The notes: a model not told the origin generated them from the letters alone. A stretch of 64,000 nucleotides of DNA from Rhodobacteraceae bacterium M385 (GCA_025141835.1 CP081102.1:3692501-3756500), one strand, 5' to 3'. Counted from the stretch's first letter, positions 9,013-17,582 are shown. Numbers and translations are program-made.

Positions 9013-9297
9013 GGGCCCCTTGCCGGGCATCCGCGCAATTTCTCCGCGCACCTCCAACTCCAGCTTCACTGTCACCACGTGCCAGCCGAGTTTTCCCAGG
9101 CTCTCCAACTGATCTTCACTTAGCTCGGCCCCCACCGCATCGCGCAGGTCCTTGTTCGCCATCCCCTCTGGCCCCGCTGCGCCCACAATCTTCAAAATCG
9201 CCTCGCGCATCAATTCGAACTTCCACGCCGGGATATTGGTGGTCCCGTCGCGCCCTTCCGTCGGCGTACGGCAGGCAACCCTTGGCTCTTGCACCAT
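8992..9297 (-). CDS. DUF6958 family protein
   Basis: 101 residues, cytoplasmic, function unknown. It has the family look: an N-terminal ESP-like arm, a winged-helix-like middle (MREAILKIVGAAGPEGMANK) and a C-terminal VVTVKLELEVRGEIARMPG. The ATG at 9297 is preceded by GGGAGGAGA at ideal distance; 43 codons of open frame further upstream have no site. The 3' end overlaps the last 21 bases of the acetyltransferase gene on the other strand. Confidence 0.75.
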   Translation of the reverse strand: MVQEPRVACRTPTEGRDGTTNIPAWKFELMREAILKIVGAAGPEGMANKDLRDAVGAELSEDQLESLGKLGWHVVTVKLELEVRGEIARMPGKGPLRIRLG

Positions 9298-9392
9298 CTG
9301 CTGTCTCCTCCCTTTCCCCGACCCTATCGTTTTTGGCAGGAGCCCGCTTCCCCGATCTTTCGACGCGCCCCGAATGGGCGTATCATCCCCCC

Positions 9393-10685
9393 ATGCCAAG
9401 CCTCTGCCGCGATTGCCTAGAAACATTTGACGATGCGCGCCCCCAAGCGCGTCGGTGCCCGGCGTGCCGCTCCCCGCGTGTGGTGACCCACCCGGAACTC
9501 TTCGATCTGTCCATCGCCCATATGGATTGCGATGCCTTCTACGCCTCGGTCGAAAAACGCGATAACCCGGAGTTGCGTGACAAGCCTGTCATCATCGGCG
9601 GCGGCAAACGCGGCGTGGTCTCCACCGCCTGCTACATCGCCCGGATCAAGGGCGTGCGCTCGGCCATGCCGATGTTCCAAGCCCTGAAACTCTGCCCCGA
9701 AGCCGTCGTGGTTCGCGGCCGCATGGAAACCTACGTCGAAGTCTCCAAACAGATTCGCGCCCTGATGGAGGAACTCACCCCCGCCATTGAACCTTTGTCC
9801 CTGGATGAGGCCTTTATGGACCTCACCGGCACCGCCCGTGTGCACGGCAAGCCCCCCGCCGCGATGCTGGCGCGCCTCGTCAAACGTATGCGGGAAGAGA
9901 TCGGGATCACCGGCTCCATCGGCCTGTCCCACAACAAGTTTCTCGCTAAAATTGCCTCCGACCTCGACAAACCCCGGGGCTTCTCGGTGATCGGCGCGGC
10001 CCAGACCCAAGACTTCCTGCACGACAAACCCGTGCGCCTGATCTGGGGCATCGGTGCCGTGGGCCAAGCCTCCCTCAACAAGGCCGGCATCCATACCTTC
10101 AAGGACCTGCACCGATGGGACCGCCAAGCCCTGCACGACCGTTTCGGCACCATGGGCGAACGGCTCTGGCACCTCGCACGGGGCGAAGATCACCGCCCCG
10201 TCAAACGCGACCGGGCGGTGAAAGGCGTCTCAAATGAAACCACCTTCTCCGACGACATCTCAGATACCGACCTGCTCGATGGCCACATCTGGCGCATGGC
10301 CGAAAAGGTCTCCGACCGGCTCAAAGCCAAGGAAATCGCCGGGCGCACCGTGACCCTCAAGCTCAAACGCGCCGATTTCAAACTGATCACCCGTCGCGCC
10401 ACCCTGCCCGATGCGACCCAAACCGCCGACCGCATCTACGCCACCGCGCGCGCCCTCTTCGACCATATGGACCACCCCTCCATAGATTCGCACCGTCCCG
10501 GTGTGGGGCCCTACCGCCTTCTGGGCGTCGGCGTCTCGGACCTCGCCCCGCAACACTTGGCCGACCGCGAGGGCAACCTGCTCGACCCGCAAGAAGCCGC
10601 CCGCCTCAAGGCCGAACGCGCCACCGATGCCATCCGCAACCGCTTCGGCGCCAACGCCATCCTCAAAGGCCGCGCCCTCCGCTAA
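9393..10685 (+). CDS. dinB: DNA polymerase IV with N-terminal zinc ribbon
   Basis: Error-prone Y-family polymerase for translesion synthesis. 430 residues. The polymerase body has the metal-binding HMDCDAFYASVE (Asp45), SLDEAFMDL, GSIGLSHNKFLAKIASD and the little-finger region. Before it sits a four-cysteine ribbon at C5, C8, C22 and C25, which classical DinB lacks. The start is set at the ATG preceding SLCRDC; no clear ribosome site is visible there and the frame is open further upstream, so the exact start is less certain than the gene. I find no LexA box of the GTTC(N7)GTTC type in the 95 bases upstream. Confidence 0.95.
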   Translation: MPSLCRDCLETFDDARPQARRCPACRSPRVVTHPELFDLSIAHMDCDAFYASVEKRDNPELRDKPVIIGGGKRGVVSTACYIARIKGVRSAMPMFQALKLCPEAVVVRGRMETYVEVSKQIRALMEELTPAIEPLSLDEAFMDLTGTARVHGKPPAAMLARLVKRMREEIGITGSIGLSHNKFLAKIASDLDKPRGFSVIGAAQTQDFLHDKPVRLIWGIGAVGQASLNKAGIHTFKDLHRWDRQALHDRFGTMGERLWHLARGEDHRPVKRDRAVKGVSNETTFSDDISDTDLLDGHIWRMAEKVSDRLKAKEIAGRTVTLKLKRADFKLITRRATLPDATQTADRIYATARALFDHMDHPSIDSHRPGVGPYRLLGVGVSDLAPQHLADREGNLLDPQEAARLKAERATDAIRNRFGANAILKGRALR

Positions 10686-10700
10686 ACCGCAGCCCATGCC

Positions 10701-10770
10701 TTCACCTTGGCCATACACCTCCGGGGTAGGCGCTCTTTTCCCCGAAAAGAGCGCCAAGGGGCAGCGCCCC
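10701..10770. repeat. Repeat and double hairpin between convergent dinB and amidohydrolase genes
   Basis: Starts with a 22-base motif (TTCACCTTGGCCATACACCT plus CC) that recurs at 31036. A 12-bp perfect stem follows (GGCGCTCTTTTC at 10729-10740 with its complement at 10744-10755), then a 5-bp hairpin (GGGGC/GCCCC, 10758-10770). Both neighbours end here, so the pair of hairpins may act as a bidirectional terminator, although no long T-run follows. Confidence 0.6.
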
Positions 10771-10818
10771 TCCTTCTTAAAAATGAAAATCCGCGTCAGC
10801 GGGCAATTCTCTAAAGAA

Positions 10819-11676
10819 TCACTCCGCCGCCAAGGGCACCCGGCCCGGCATCGCGCCAATCACCCGCGCCAGAACCTGCGCGATTGTCTGCTTCATCGCG
10901 TCAAAATTCCCGTTGGGCCGCACCATCCGCTCATTCATATAGAGGCTCCGGTCAATCTCGACCTGCACCGCGTGATGGCCCCTCGACGGCCGCCCGTAGC
11001 GCTGCGTGATGTAGGCCCCCGCGAACGGCGCATTGCGGCTCACGATCAACCCGGCGTCCAGAAACCCCTGCTCCAACACATCCACCACGTCACCATCAGC
11101 CGATGCGCCGAACCGATCACCCAGAACGATCTGCGGGCGAGGGATGCCGGGGCGCGTCACCGCGTCCAAAGCCTCGTGGGGCATGGAGTGGAAATCCAGC
11201 AAAACCGCCTGCCCGAACCCTGCCTTCGCCTCACCCATTAACCCGTCCAGCTTGGTATGATAAGGCTCCCAAATCTGGGAAATACGTGCCTCAGCCTCAG
11301 CCCTTGTTAGCTTTCCCCGGTAAATCGCGCGTCCGTTGGCCACCACGCGCGGCACCACGCCCAGGCCCGAATTGATCCTTGGCGACTGCGCGCCTCGGGC
11401 CACGCCTTCTACAATCGACGGGTCCAACTCATTAGCCGCTCGGTTCAGATCAAGGTAGGCACGGGGCCATTCCGCGGCCAGCAATGGTGCCCCCAATGAC
11501 GGCGCATCGGCCACTAAACGGTCCACAAACGCATCCTCCGAAGACCGGATCACCCGCTCATCCAGCACCGATGCCGCCAAAAACGTCGGTGCGTAGTAGC
11601 GCCCGGAATGGGGCGAGGCGACCACAACAGCACTGGTTGTTTCGCGCGGCAACTCAAGACGATAAGCGGGGTGCAT
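10819..11676 (-). CDS. N-formylglutamate amidohydrolase family protein
   Basis: 285 residues of the PF05013 family, which hydrolyses N-formyl-glutamate (last step of one histidine degradation route) or related acyl amino acids. Visible motifs: VVASPHSGRYY near the N-terminus (metal-binding His), EDAFVDRL, LDLNRAANELDP, LDFHSMPHE and VEIDRSLYMNE. The ATG at 11676 has GGAG five bases upstream; the longer open frame begins 34 codons earlier without a site. No other hut genes are nearby, so the physiological substrate is open. Confidence 0.9.
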   Translation of the reverse strand: MHPAYRLELPRETTSAVVVASPHSGRYYAPTFLAASVLDERVIRSSEDAFVDRLVADAPSLGAPLLAAEWPRAYLDLNRAANELDPSIVEGVARGAQSPRINSGLGVVPRVVANGRAIYRGKLTRAEAEARISQIWEPYHTKLDGLMGEAKAGFGQAVLLDFHSMPHEALDAVTRPGIPRPQIVLGDRFGASADGDVVDVLEQGFLDAGLIVSRNAPFAGAYITQRYGRPSRGHHAVQVEIDRSLYMNERMVRPNGNFDAMKQTIAQVLARVIGAMPGRVPLAAE

Positions 11677-11844
11677 GGGTGCTCCGGCCACAAAAAGACA
11701 GCTCTCAGTATAGCTTGAGTTTTTGCCCCTCCAAAAGCCCTTGCGCGTGGGGGGGCAACCTTTTATACGCCCACTCACCCACGCGGTCCCCGCGCCCGGT
11801 CTATGTCGTCAGACTAGCCCAAACGGCGCGATCCAAAGGGGTAA

Positions 11845-11919
11845 GGGCGATTAGCTCAGCGGTAGAGCACTTCGTTGACATCGAAGGGGTCACTGGTTCG
11901 ATCCCAGTATCGCCCACCA
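11845..11919 (+). tRNA. tRNA-Val (anticodon GAC)
   Basis: 75 bases including an encoded CCA end. The acceptor stem GGGCGAT pairs with ATCGCCC. D-arm GCTC/GAGC, anticodon stem CTTCG/CGAAG with loop TTGACAT (anticodon GAC, reading GUC), a five-base variable loop, and T-arm ACTGG/CCAGT with TTCGATC are all intact. It reads rightward toward rpmJ. Confidence 0.97.
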
Positions 11920-11924
11920 ACCGC

Positions 11925-12079
11925 GACTTTTCTTCTGAAAAGTCTGCGGCGGCTGCATTTTTCTTAGAAAAATGTCAGCTTACCAAGCACGATTTTTCTT
12001 GAAAAAATCTGTGCAGCCGAGTTTCGACTTTCTGCAAGAAAGTCTGAAATCGGAAAGACGACAAGGACCATCACGGTCC
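11925..12079 (+). other. Five-hairpin region between tRNA-Val and rpmJ
   Basis: Hairpins at 11925-11944 (GACTTTTC/GAAAAGTC), 11956-11974 (CATTTTTC/GAAAAATG), 11991-12009 (GATTTTT/AAAAATC), 12026-12044 (GACTTTCT/AGAAAGTC) and 12065-12079 (GGACC/GGTCC). In addition CGGCTG (11950-11955) can pair with CAGCCG (12014-12019), enclosing hairpins two and three. Probably transcribed as tRNA trailer and/or rpmJ leader; function unknown. Confidence 0.55.
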
Positions 12080-12157
12080 GCCAAGAATTCACCGGACGCC
12101 TCGCGCGTTCAGACCGAAACCAGGCGCAGCTGACGCGCCGCGACGAAGGAGAGACCC

Positions 12158-12283
12158 ATGAAGGTCAAGAACTCACTCCGCTCGCTCAAGAACCGCCACC
12201 GCGATTGCCGCGTTGTGCGCCGTAAGGGCCGCGTCTACGTCATCAACAAGACGCAGCGCCGGTTCAAAGCCCGTCAGGGCTAA
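12158..12283 (+). CDS. rpmJ: 50S ribosomal protein bL36 (zinc-free form)
   Basis: 41 residues starting MKVKNSLRSLKNRHRDC. This is the short, highly basic large-subunit protein bL36. It has a single cysteine instead of the Cys/His set of the zinc-binding form, as in the usual alphaproteobacterial version. ATG follows GAAGGAGAG. It is a single-gene unit: hairpin-rich leader upstream, strong terminator 25 bases downstream. Confidence 0.96.
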   Translation: MKVKNSLRSLKNRHRDCRVVRRKGRVYVINKTQRRFKARQG

Positions 12284-12307
12284 GGTCATCTGAGCGACCC
12301 AGAATTT

Positions 12308-12337
12308 AAAAAGCCGCCCCTTTCGGGCGGCTTTTTT
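12308..12337 (+). terminator. Rho-independent terminator of rpmJ
   Basis: AAAAAGCCGCCC pairs with GGGCGGCTTTTT around a CTTTC loop and is followed by a T-run. Textbook form. Confidence 0.92.
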
Positions 12338-12486
12338 CTTGGCCAGCCCCTCCGCCAGACTTGCCCCTCCTCCACGCTGTTCCGGCTGCAAACCGCCAAA
12401 ACCAAGGGGTCAGGTTCTCCGCCATATCCCCACGGCTCCGGCTTCGCTAAAAAGCCTCAAGACACGATCACCGAAAGGCCCGCGCC

Positions 12487-12636
12487 ATGACCCTACGCCC
12501 GATTCTCCTTGCTGCCCTTCTGGCCGCGGCTCCTGTGGCTGCCTTGGCGCAAAACGCGCCTGCCTGTGATCCTTCCACCACCTCTTGCCCCAGCCCCACG
12601 GCGGGCGGCACAGCGGGTGTGAACGTCGATCCCTAG
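12487..12636 (+). CDS. Small secreted protein, hypothetical
   Basis: 49 residues: a clear Sec signal peptide (about 1-21, LLAALLAAAPVAALAQ) and a mature part of only about 28 residues with two cysteines (ACDPSTTSCPSP) and a Gly/Pro/Thr-rich tail. GAAAGG lies about eight bases before the ATG. It converges on the DUF4329 gene, whose stop is three bases away. No family recognised. The signal peptide and codon pattern make it likely real, possibly a small envelope peptide with a disulfide. Confidence 0.55.
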   Translation: MTLRPILLAALLAAAPVAALAQNAPACDPSTTSCPSPTAGGTAGVNVDP

Positions 12637-12639
12637 GCT

Positions 12640-13179
12640 CTATCGCCCCTCGCGGGCCTGCAATTGTTGCAAGGTATAGCTCTGCGCGATTAGCCCTGCG
12701 TCACCGGGGATGAACGCAGGGTCCTGCCCCATACACCCCAACCCGCAGAGCTGCACCGCCACGGCGCGGCGATAATCCACGTACCACAATCGCCCGCCGG
12801 GCGTGGCGATATAGCCGTTCACCCCTTCGGCAATGTCGCCGCGCATATCGTCGGTGCTTGGCACTTCGCTATCGGCGCTGCGGTCAAAGCCCGCGTGGGT
12901 GTGGAAACTGGCGACGATCTCTACAAAGCGGCGCTCGTCGGCGCGGCTCAGGCAGCCCCAACTATCTCCGCGCGTCACTTCCGTTGCGGTCAATTGGCCG
13001 CCGGGCAGGCGCCCGACATAGCCACAATACTCTCGATTTTCGGCGAAGCTGCGCGCTTGCAGTTGCAACAACGCGCCACGGGCGGCGGCCAGTTCAGCGG
13101 CATCTTGGGCCGAGGCTTGGCTGGCCGCCAAGGGGATCGTGGCCGCAATCGCTGCGGCCACCAAAGAGGGCAATTTCAC
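12640..13179 (-). CDS. Secreted DUF4329 (JAMM-like) protein
   Basis: 179 residues. Signal peptide about 1-24 (cleavage after SQASA). The mature part contains SFHTHAGFDRSADSEVPSTD, which matches the H-x-H ... P-S-x-x-D arrangement of JAB/MPN metalloproteases, so a zinc isopeptidase- or peptidase-like activity is conceivable; no such activity is established for the family. Four cysteines (EYCGY, WGCLS, LCGLGC) suggest disulfides and periplasmic location. Its ATG overlaps the stop of the pseudo-caspase gene by four bases, so the two are co-translated. Confidence 0.78.
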   Translation of the reverse strand: MKLPSLVAAAIAATIPLAASQASAQDAAELAAARGALLQLQARSFAENREYCGYVGRLPGGQLTATEVTRGDSWGCLSRADERRFVEIVASFHTHAGFDRSADSEVPSTDDMRGDIAEGVNGYIATPGGRLWYVDYRRAVAVQLCGLGCMGQDPAFIPGDAGLIAQSYTLQQLQAREGR

Positions 13180-14894
13180 TCAACGACTCCGTTCAGTTGC
13201 AAGATGCCGCCCACGGTTTCAGCCAGCAGACGCACCACAACGTTCTGGGCGAGATAGCCGGTCACGTCCATCCCCCGCGCTTGCTGGTAACGGCGGATGG
13301 CGCGGCGGGTGCGGTCATCGAAACGGCCATCCACTCGCCCCGGCTCCAGTCCCAGAACCTGCAAGCGCTGCTCGATGAGAGAGCGGGTAACAGGCGGCAG
13401 GTTCAGCGCTGCTTCGCGGGCCTCCAGTTGCGCGATCTGCTGCGGGGTGAAGCCACCACCGTTGCCGGTAAGCTGGTCAATCCGCCCCTGCGCTTGCTGC
13501 CGGAATGCGCCATTGGGGAAGTCGTTCAGGTAGCCACGATAAGCGGGCACGGTATCGTTGCCACGGGCCACGTCCCATGCGGCGCGGTCTCGGGCTTCGG
13601 CCTCGGCGCGGGCGGCGCGTTCAATCTCGTCCAGACGCGCTTCGGCCTGCTCGGCGAATAGCCCGTCAGGATAGCGCTCCAGATAGGCCCGCAATCCGCC
13701 TTCGGAAACGCCCTGCCCGGTCACTTGCCAATAGGCACGGTCCGCCCGTTCGCGGGCTTCACGCGCCTCTTGCGCGGCCTCTTCCAGCTCTGCGGCGCGA
13801 GAAGCAGCTTGCTGCCCCAGCGTGTTGACTTGCTCACCAGTCAGATAACCCGTGACGGAAAACCCACGTGACGACTGCCAGCCGCGGATCGCATTGCGCG
13901 TGCCGGTGCCAAAGATTCCGTCGATACCGCGCGTGTCGTATTCCAGGATCGACAGGCTGCGCTGGATTTGCTGGCGCTGGTTGCGGGTCAGGCCCAGGGC
14001 TTCCTCCGCCGCGCGGGCGATGGCGGTTGGGTCATTCTCAAAGGCATTGACCCGCGCTTGGGCGTCAGCGGTGTAAAACCCGTGGGGATAGCGCGTCAGG
14101 TAGGCGCGGTAAGCGCCCAGTGTATCTAACTCTACCGCCGCGTTCCAAAGGGCGATTTCATCGGCACCGGGCTGCGTCGGGGTTTGCGGAACCGTGGGCG
14201 GCTGTTGCGGCCCGGGGGCGGCAGTGGCCGCGGGGAAATACGGCACCGCAGAGGATAGGAACCCAAAGGCCCGCAGGTTGCCCACATCCTGCACCGCCTG
14301 TGCCAGATCAGTCCCCTGCACCAGCAAATGCGCCGTGGTGAAGCTGGCCAGATCCGCCGGATCGCCCGCCAGAACGGTCACGCCTTGGGGCGCTTCAATG
14401 CGCCCGACGCCCGCCCCAAGGCCGGCGCCCAGATCAATCCTGCGGCGCTCCAGCCCCAGCATCACGATGGATCGGCCCGGCGCGTTGGCGGCAACCTCCA
14501 TCAGGACCGAAACACTCAGCCCATCGCCCCCCACCGTCGCCAGAGAGGTCTCGTTCGCTTGCGACCCAACCAGCCAACTATCGCTATCGGAGCGGGCGAA
14601 ATGCCCCACGGCGGCAATCAGTATGCGCTCGTCCTCTCCGGCTTCCAGCAGCCGCGACAGGCCTTCGCGCAGGTCCCTCCCGTCGCCATCGGTCACGGTA
14701 ATCACGTTGAACCCCGCATCCAACAGCCGCGAGCGGAGCTGCTCCACCGGCTGCGCGTTTCGCAGGTTTTGCGCGTGGCGATAGCTATCGTTCACCATCA
14801 ACAGCGCCGTATCGGCATGGGCCAGCGGCGCGGTGAAGCTGCCAATCAACGTCGAAACAAGCGCCGCATATAAGGCGTGAGGGCGTAAAAGCAT
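13176..14894 (-). CDS. Exported caspase-fold protein with two peptidoglycan-binding-like domains, probable pseudo-protease
   Basis: 572 residues. Signal peptide (about 1-27) precedes a caspase-like (peptidase C14) fold of about 200 residues. At the usual His position I read AAVGHFARSD, but the site where family members carry the catalytic Cys reads MLGLERRR, without a cysteine. Three copies of a 36-residue motif follow (AYxxYLxxYPxGxF, around 250, 400 and 445). Two PG_binding_1-like domains end in IFGTGTRNAIRGWQ (about 320) and RFDDRTRRAIRRYQ (about 545). The ATG at 14894 has GGAG ten bases upstream; an in-frame TTG lies three codons earlier. Probably a periplasmic cell-wall-associated scaffold. 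Confidence 0.8.
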   Translation of the reverse strand: MLLRPHALYAALVSTLIGSFTAPLAHADTALLMVNDSYRHAQNLRNAQPVEQLRSRLLDAGFNVITVTDGDGRDLREGLSRLLEAGEDERILIAAVGHFARSDSDSWLVGSQANETSLATVGGDGLSVSVLMEVAANAPGRSIVMLGLERRRIDLGAGLGAGVGRIEAPQGVTVLAGDPADLASFTTAHLLVQGTDLAQAVQDVGNLRAFGFLSSAVPYFPAATAAPGPQQPPTVPQTPTQPGADEIALWNAAVELDTLGAYRAYLTRYPHGFYTADAQARVNAFENDPTAIARAAEEALGLTRNQRQQIQRSLSILEYDTRGIDGIFGTGTRNAIRGWQSSRGFSVTGYLTGEQVNTLGQQAASRAAELEEAAQEAREARERADRAYWQVTGQGVSEGGLRAYLERYPDGLFAEQAEARLDEIERAARAEAEARDRAAWDVARGNDTVPAYRGYLNDFPNGAFRQQAQGRIDQLTGNGGGFTPQQIAQLEAREAALNLPPVTRSLIEQRLQVLGLEPGRVDGRFDDRTRRAIRRYQQARGMDVTGYLAQNVVVRLLAETVGGILQLNGVVE

Positions 14895-15125
14895 TTGGAA
14901 CAATCTCCGGTTCAGAATCGTTTAACTGCTGAACGCTACCACGGTCTTGCGCCGTTAACGGATAACGAAACACCCGGAACGGGCCGAAAATGGCCGTCAT
15001 TCAATAGCAAACGGCGCTGAATTGCCGAAAAACACACGTTGCCGCGATGAGGCCTAGTTTGCACGCCGCAAGCCCCCATCTAATGAAGCGAAACAAACCA
15101 CTCGCCCTTTAAGGAGGAGCCGACG

Positions 15126-15434
15126 ATGTCCAGACTATCCTTTGCCGCCGCCTCGACCCTGTCCCTCGCCGCAATGCTTCCCGCCGCGCCCGCTTCGGCA
15201 CAGTTTGAACAGCAAAGCGTGCAGTTCTTTCTGGCGGCCGACAGGAACGGGGATGAGCGGTTAACCTTGGACGAATTTCGCACCTTCATTCGCCTGATGG
15301 CCGACGCAGGCGCACCGATGTCGGTGCGTATCGACCGGCTTTCCGCGTTCCGTGTCGCGTTCTCTCGGGTGGACGCCAACGGCGACGGCCTCGCCACGCC
15401 CGAGGAACTCCGCGCCGCCGAAAGCCAGAACTGA
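15126..15434 (+). CDS. Secreted EF-hand protein
   Basis: 102 residues: signal peptide (about 1-25, ending APASA) and two EF-hand loops, DRNGDERLTLDEF and DANGDGLATPEEL. Both have Asp/Asn at positions 1, 3 and 5 and Glu at 12, so calcium binding is likely in the periplasm. AAGGAGGAG precedes the ATG. It is divergent from the pseudo-caspase gene (231 bases between starts) and ends nine bases from the stop of the ligase gene on the other strand. Confidence 0.88.
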   Translation: MSRLSFAAASTLSLAAMLPAAPASAQFEQQSVQFFLAADRNGDERLTLDEFRTFIRLMADAGAPMSVRIDRLSAFRVAFSRVDANGDGLATPEELRAAESQN

Positions 15435-15443
15435 TCGGCCCTC

Positions 15444-16652
15444 TCAGTCGTAACTGCGCTGGTCATCGATCACCTTGCCATCATTAGGCAAGCTGCCGGG
15501 GGCCAGCACCTCAATACTCCCGCTAAGCTTCAAGGTGGCTTTCACCGCCTCGGCCAGCGTTGCCTCATCGGCGCCCGTGCCTTCCACCTGCACATGCATC
15601 ACGTCTTTCTCGCCCTCCCGGCGCGCAATGACACGGGCTTTCTCCACACCAGTCTTGGCGACCAGATCGGCCACCTGTTCAGGGCGCACAAACATGCCCT
15701 TGATCTTCGTCGTCTGGTCGGCGCGTCCCATCCAACCCTTGATCCGCTTGTTGGTTCGCCCGCAGGGGCTCTGCCCCGCCATGAAGGCGCTCAGATCGCC
15801 GGTGGCAAAACGGATCAGCGGGTAGTCGGGGTTAAGAGAGGTGACCACGACCTCCCCCACTTCGCCCTCTGCCACTGGATCTCCGGTGCCGGGGCGGACG
15901 ATCTCCACGATCACCCCCTCGTCAAGGATCATTCCCTCCATCGCCGCGCTCTCATAGGCGATGTTGCCCAGATCCGCCGTCGCATAGCATTGCAAACAAG
16001 CAATCCCCCGATCCGCATACTCCTGCCGTAGCGACGGGAACAACGCCCCCCCGCCCACTGCCGCGCGGGTGAATTTCAGGGTCTCGCCCATCTCCTCGGC
16101 TTTATCGAGGATCACCTTCAGGTAATCCGGCGTGCCCGCATAGGCGGTGCAGCCGATGTCCTTGGCGGCGCGCACCTGAAGCTCGGTCTGTCCCACGCCC
16201 GCGGGCAGGACGGCGGCGCCCACGGCCCTTGCGCCACTTTCAAAGATCATCCCCGCCGGGGTTAGATGATAGCCAAAACAGTTCTGGACGATGTCCCCCT
16301 GTCCGATCCCCGCCGCGTGCAGGAAACGCCCCATCCGCCACCAATCGTGGCTGACGCCTCCGGGCTCATAAATCGGGCCGGGGGATTGGAACACATGGGC
16401 CACATTGCTGACCGCCATGCCGCCGAATGGCGGGTTCTCGGCCTGCCATGCCACCAGATCGGACTTCCGCAAAACCGGCAGGCTCGCCAGTTCATCCAAC
16501 GAGGCCAACGCGCCGCCGGCTGCCAGGCAGCTGCCCTCAGCCTCGCGCACCTTGGCCAATTGCGCGTTCACGGCGACCAATTGCTCTGCCTCTCGCAGGT
16601 CTGCGCTGCGCGTCTCTAGCGTATCGAAATGCGGCTGGCTCTTGTCTAGCAT
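15444..16652 (-). CDS. Phenylacetate-CoA ligase family AMP-forming enzyme
   Basis: 402 residues, similar to PaaK-type acyl/aryl-CoA ligases that activate a carboxylate via an acyl-adenylate in the cytoplasm. Features: the substrate-side NCFGYHLTPAGMIFE, the nucleotide-region YATADLGNIAYE, and YPLIRFATGDLSAF with the Asp that binds ribose. A C-terminal lid follows (KIKGMFVRPEQV). It closes the minus-strand operon whose first gene is another CoA ligase and whose middle is an ABC importer, suggesting activation of an imported aromatic or branched acid. The substrate cannot be named. Confidence 0.88.
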   Translation of the reverse strand: MLDKSQPHFDTLETRSADLREAEQLVAVNAQLAKVREAEGSCLAAGGALASLDELASLPVLRKSDLVAWQAENPPFGGMAVSNVAHVFQSPGPIYEPGGVSHDWWRMGRFLHAAGIGQGDIVQNCFGYHLTPAGMIFESGARAVGAAVLPAGVGQTELQVRAAKDIGCTAYAGTPDYLKVILDKAEEMGETLKFTRAAVGGGALFPSLRQEYADRGIACLQCYATADLGNIAYESAAMEGMILDEGVIVEIVRPGTGDPVAEGEVGEVVVTSLNPDYPLIRFATGDLSAFMAGQSPCGRTNKRIKGWMGRADQTTKIKGMFVRPEQVADLVAKTGVEKARVIARREGEKDVMHVQVEGTGADEATLAEAVKATLKLSGSIEVLAPGSLPNDGKVIDDQRSYD

Positions 16653-16745
16653 TTCCTTGGTCCTTTCACGCGCACCCTCGGGCGATCACATCTGTTCGGC
16701 AAAATGGCAGTCGGTGTCTGGCGCAGTACGCCTGCGCCCATCGGC

Positions 16746-17582
16746 TCAGCTCAGCCAACGCTTGCGGCGACGGTACGACCGGACATCGCGGAACGACTTG
16801 CGGCCATCATCCGACATGCCAAGGTAGAACTCCTTCACGTCCGGGTTCTCTCTCAACTCCGCCGCAGGGCCATCCATCACCACGCGGCCGCTCTCCAGAA
16901 TATAGCCGTAGTGGGCAAACCTCAGCGCCACGTTGGTGTTCTGCTCGGCCAGAAGGAAGGTCACGCCCTGCTCTTCGTTCAAGCGCTTCACGATGCCGAA
17001 AATCTGCTCCACCAATTGCGGGGCAAGACCCATGCTCGGCTCGTCCAACAAGATCGTCTCGGGCCTCGACATCAACGCGCGGCCAATCGCACACATCTGC
17101 TGCTCACCGCCCGATGTATATCCGGCCAGCGACGTGCGACGCTCCTTCAGACGCGGGAAATACTCATAAACAAGGTCCAAATCCGCCGCGACCGCCCCGC
17201 GCCCATCCTTGCGCGTATAGCTGCCCGTCAGCAGGTTTTCCTCAACCGTCAAATGCTCAAAGCAATGGCGCCCTTCCATGACCTGGATCACGCCCCGCTC
17301 CACCAGATCCGAGGGGTTCAGGTCCTGCACCTTCTCTCCGCGATACGAAATCGCGCCCTTGGTGACCTCCCCGCGCTCGGAATGCAGCAGGTTCGAAATC
17401 GCCTTCAACGTCGTTGTCTTGCCCGCGCCATTGCCCCCCAAAAGCGCGGTGATCCCGCCCTTGGGCACCTTCAACGACACGCCCTTCAGCACGAGGATCA
17501 CGTGGTTGTAGATCACCTCAATATTGTTGACCTCCAACAGCGTCTCCGCCTGTGCATCAACATCAGTCACCTGATCCAACAT
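16746..17582 (-). CDS. Branched-chain-type ABC transporter ATP-binding protein (LivF-like)
   Basis: 278 residues. One of two ATPases of the importer: Walker A LGGNGAGKTTT, signature SGGEQQ (within YTSGGEQQMCAIGRAL), Walker B TILLDEPSMGLAP, then LLAEQN. The C-terminal basic tail (about 25 residues, YRRRKRWLS) is longer than in E. coli LivF. It lies between the binding-protein and PaaK-like genes, 124 and 93 bases from them, all on one strand. Confidence 0.94.
   Translation of the reverse strand: MLDQVTDVDAQAETLLEVNNIEVIYNHVILVLKGVSLKVPKGGITALLGGNGAGKTTTLKAISNLLHSERGEVTKGAISYRGEKVQDLNPSDLVERGVIQVMEGRHCFEHLTVEENLLTGSYTRKDGRGAVAADLDLVYEYFPRLKERRTSLAGYTSGGEQQMCAIGRALMSRPETILLDEPSMGLAPQLVEQIFGIVKRLNEEQGVTFLLAEQNTNVALRFAHYGYILESGRVVMDGPAAELRENPDVKEFYLGMSDDGRKSFRDVRSYRRRKRWLS

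Noticed and set aside
9298..9392. LexA box upstream of dinB
   Set aside because: No GTTC(N7)GTTC or close variant could be found in the interval.
11484..12002. 172-codon open frame over tRNA-Val
   Set aside because: It runs through an intact tRNA gene and the hairpins and has no protein features.
13176..14894. Active caspase-type protease
   Set aside because: The fold and a GH motif are visible but no cysteine occurs at the catalytic position, so activity is not claimed.
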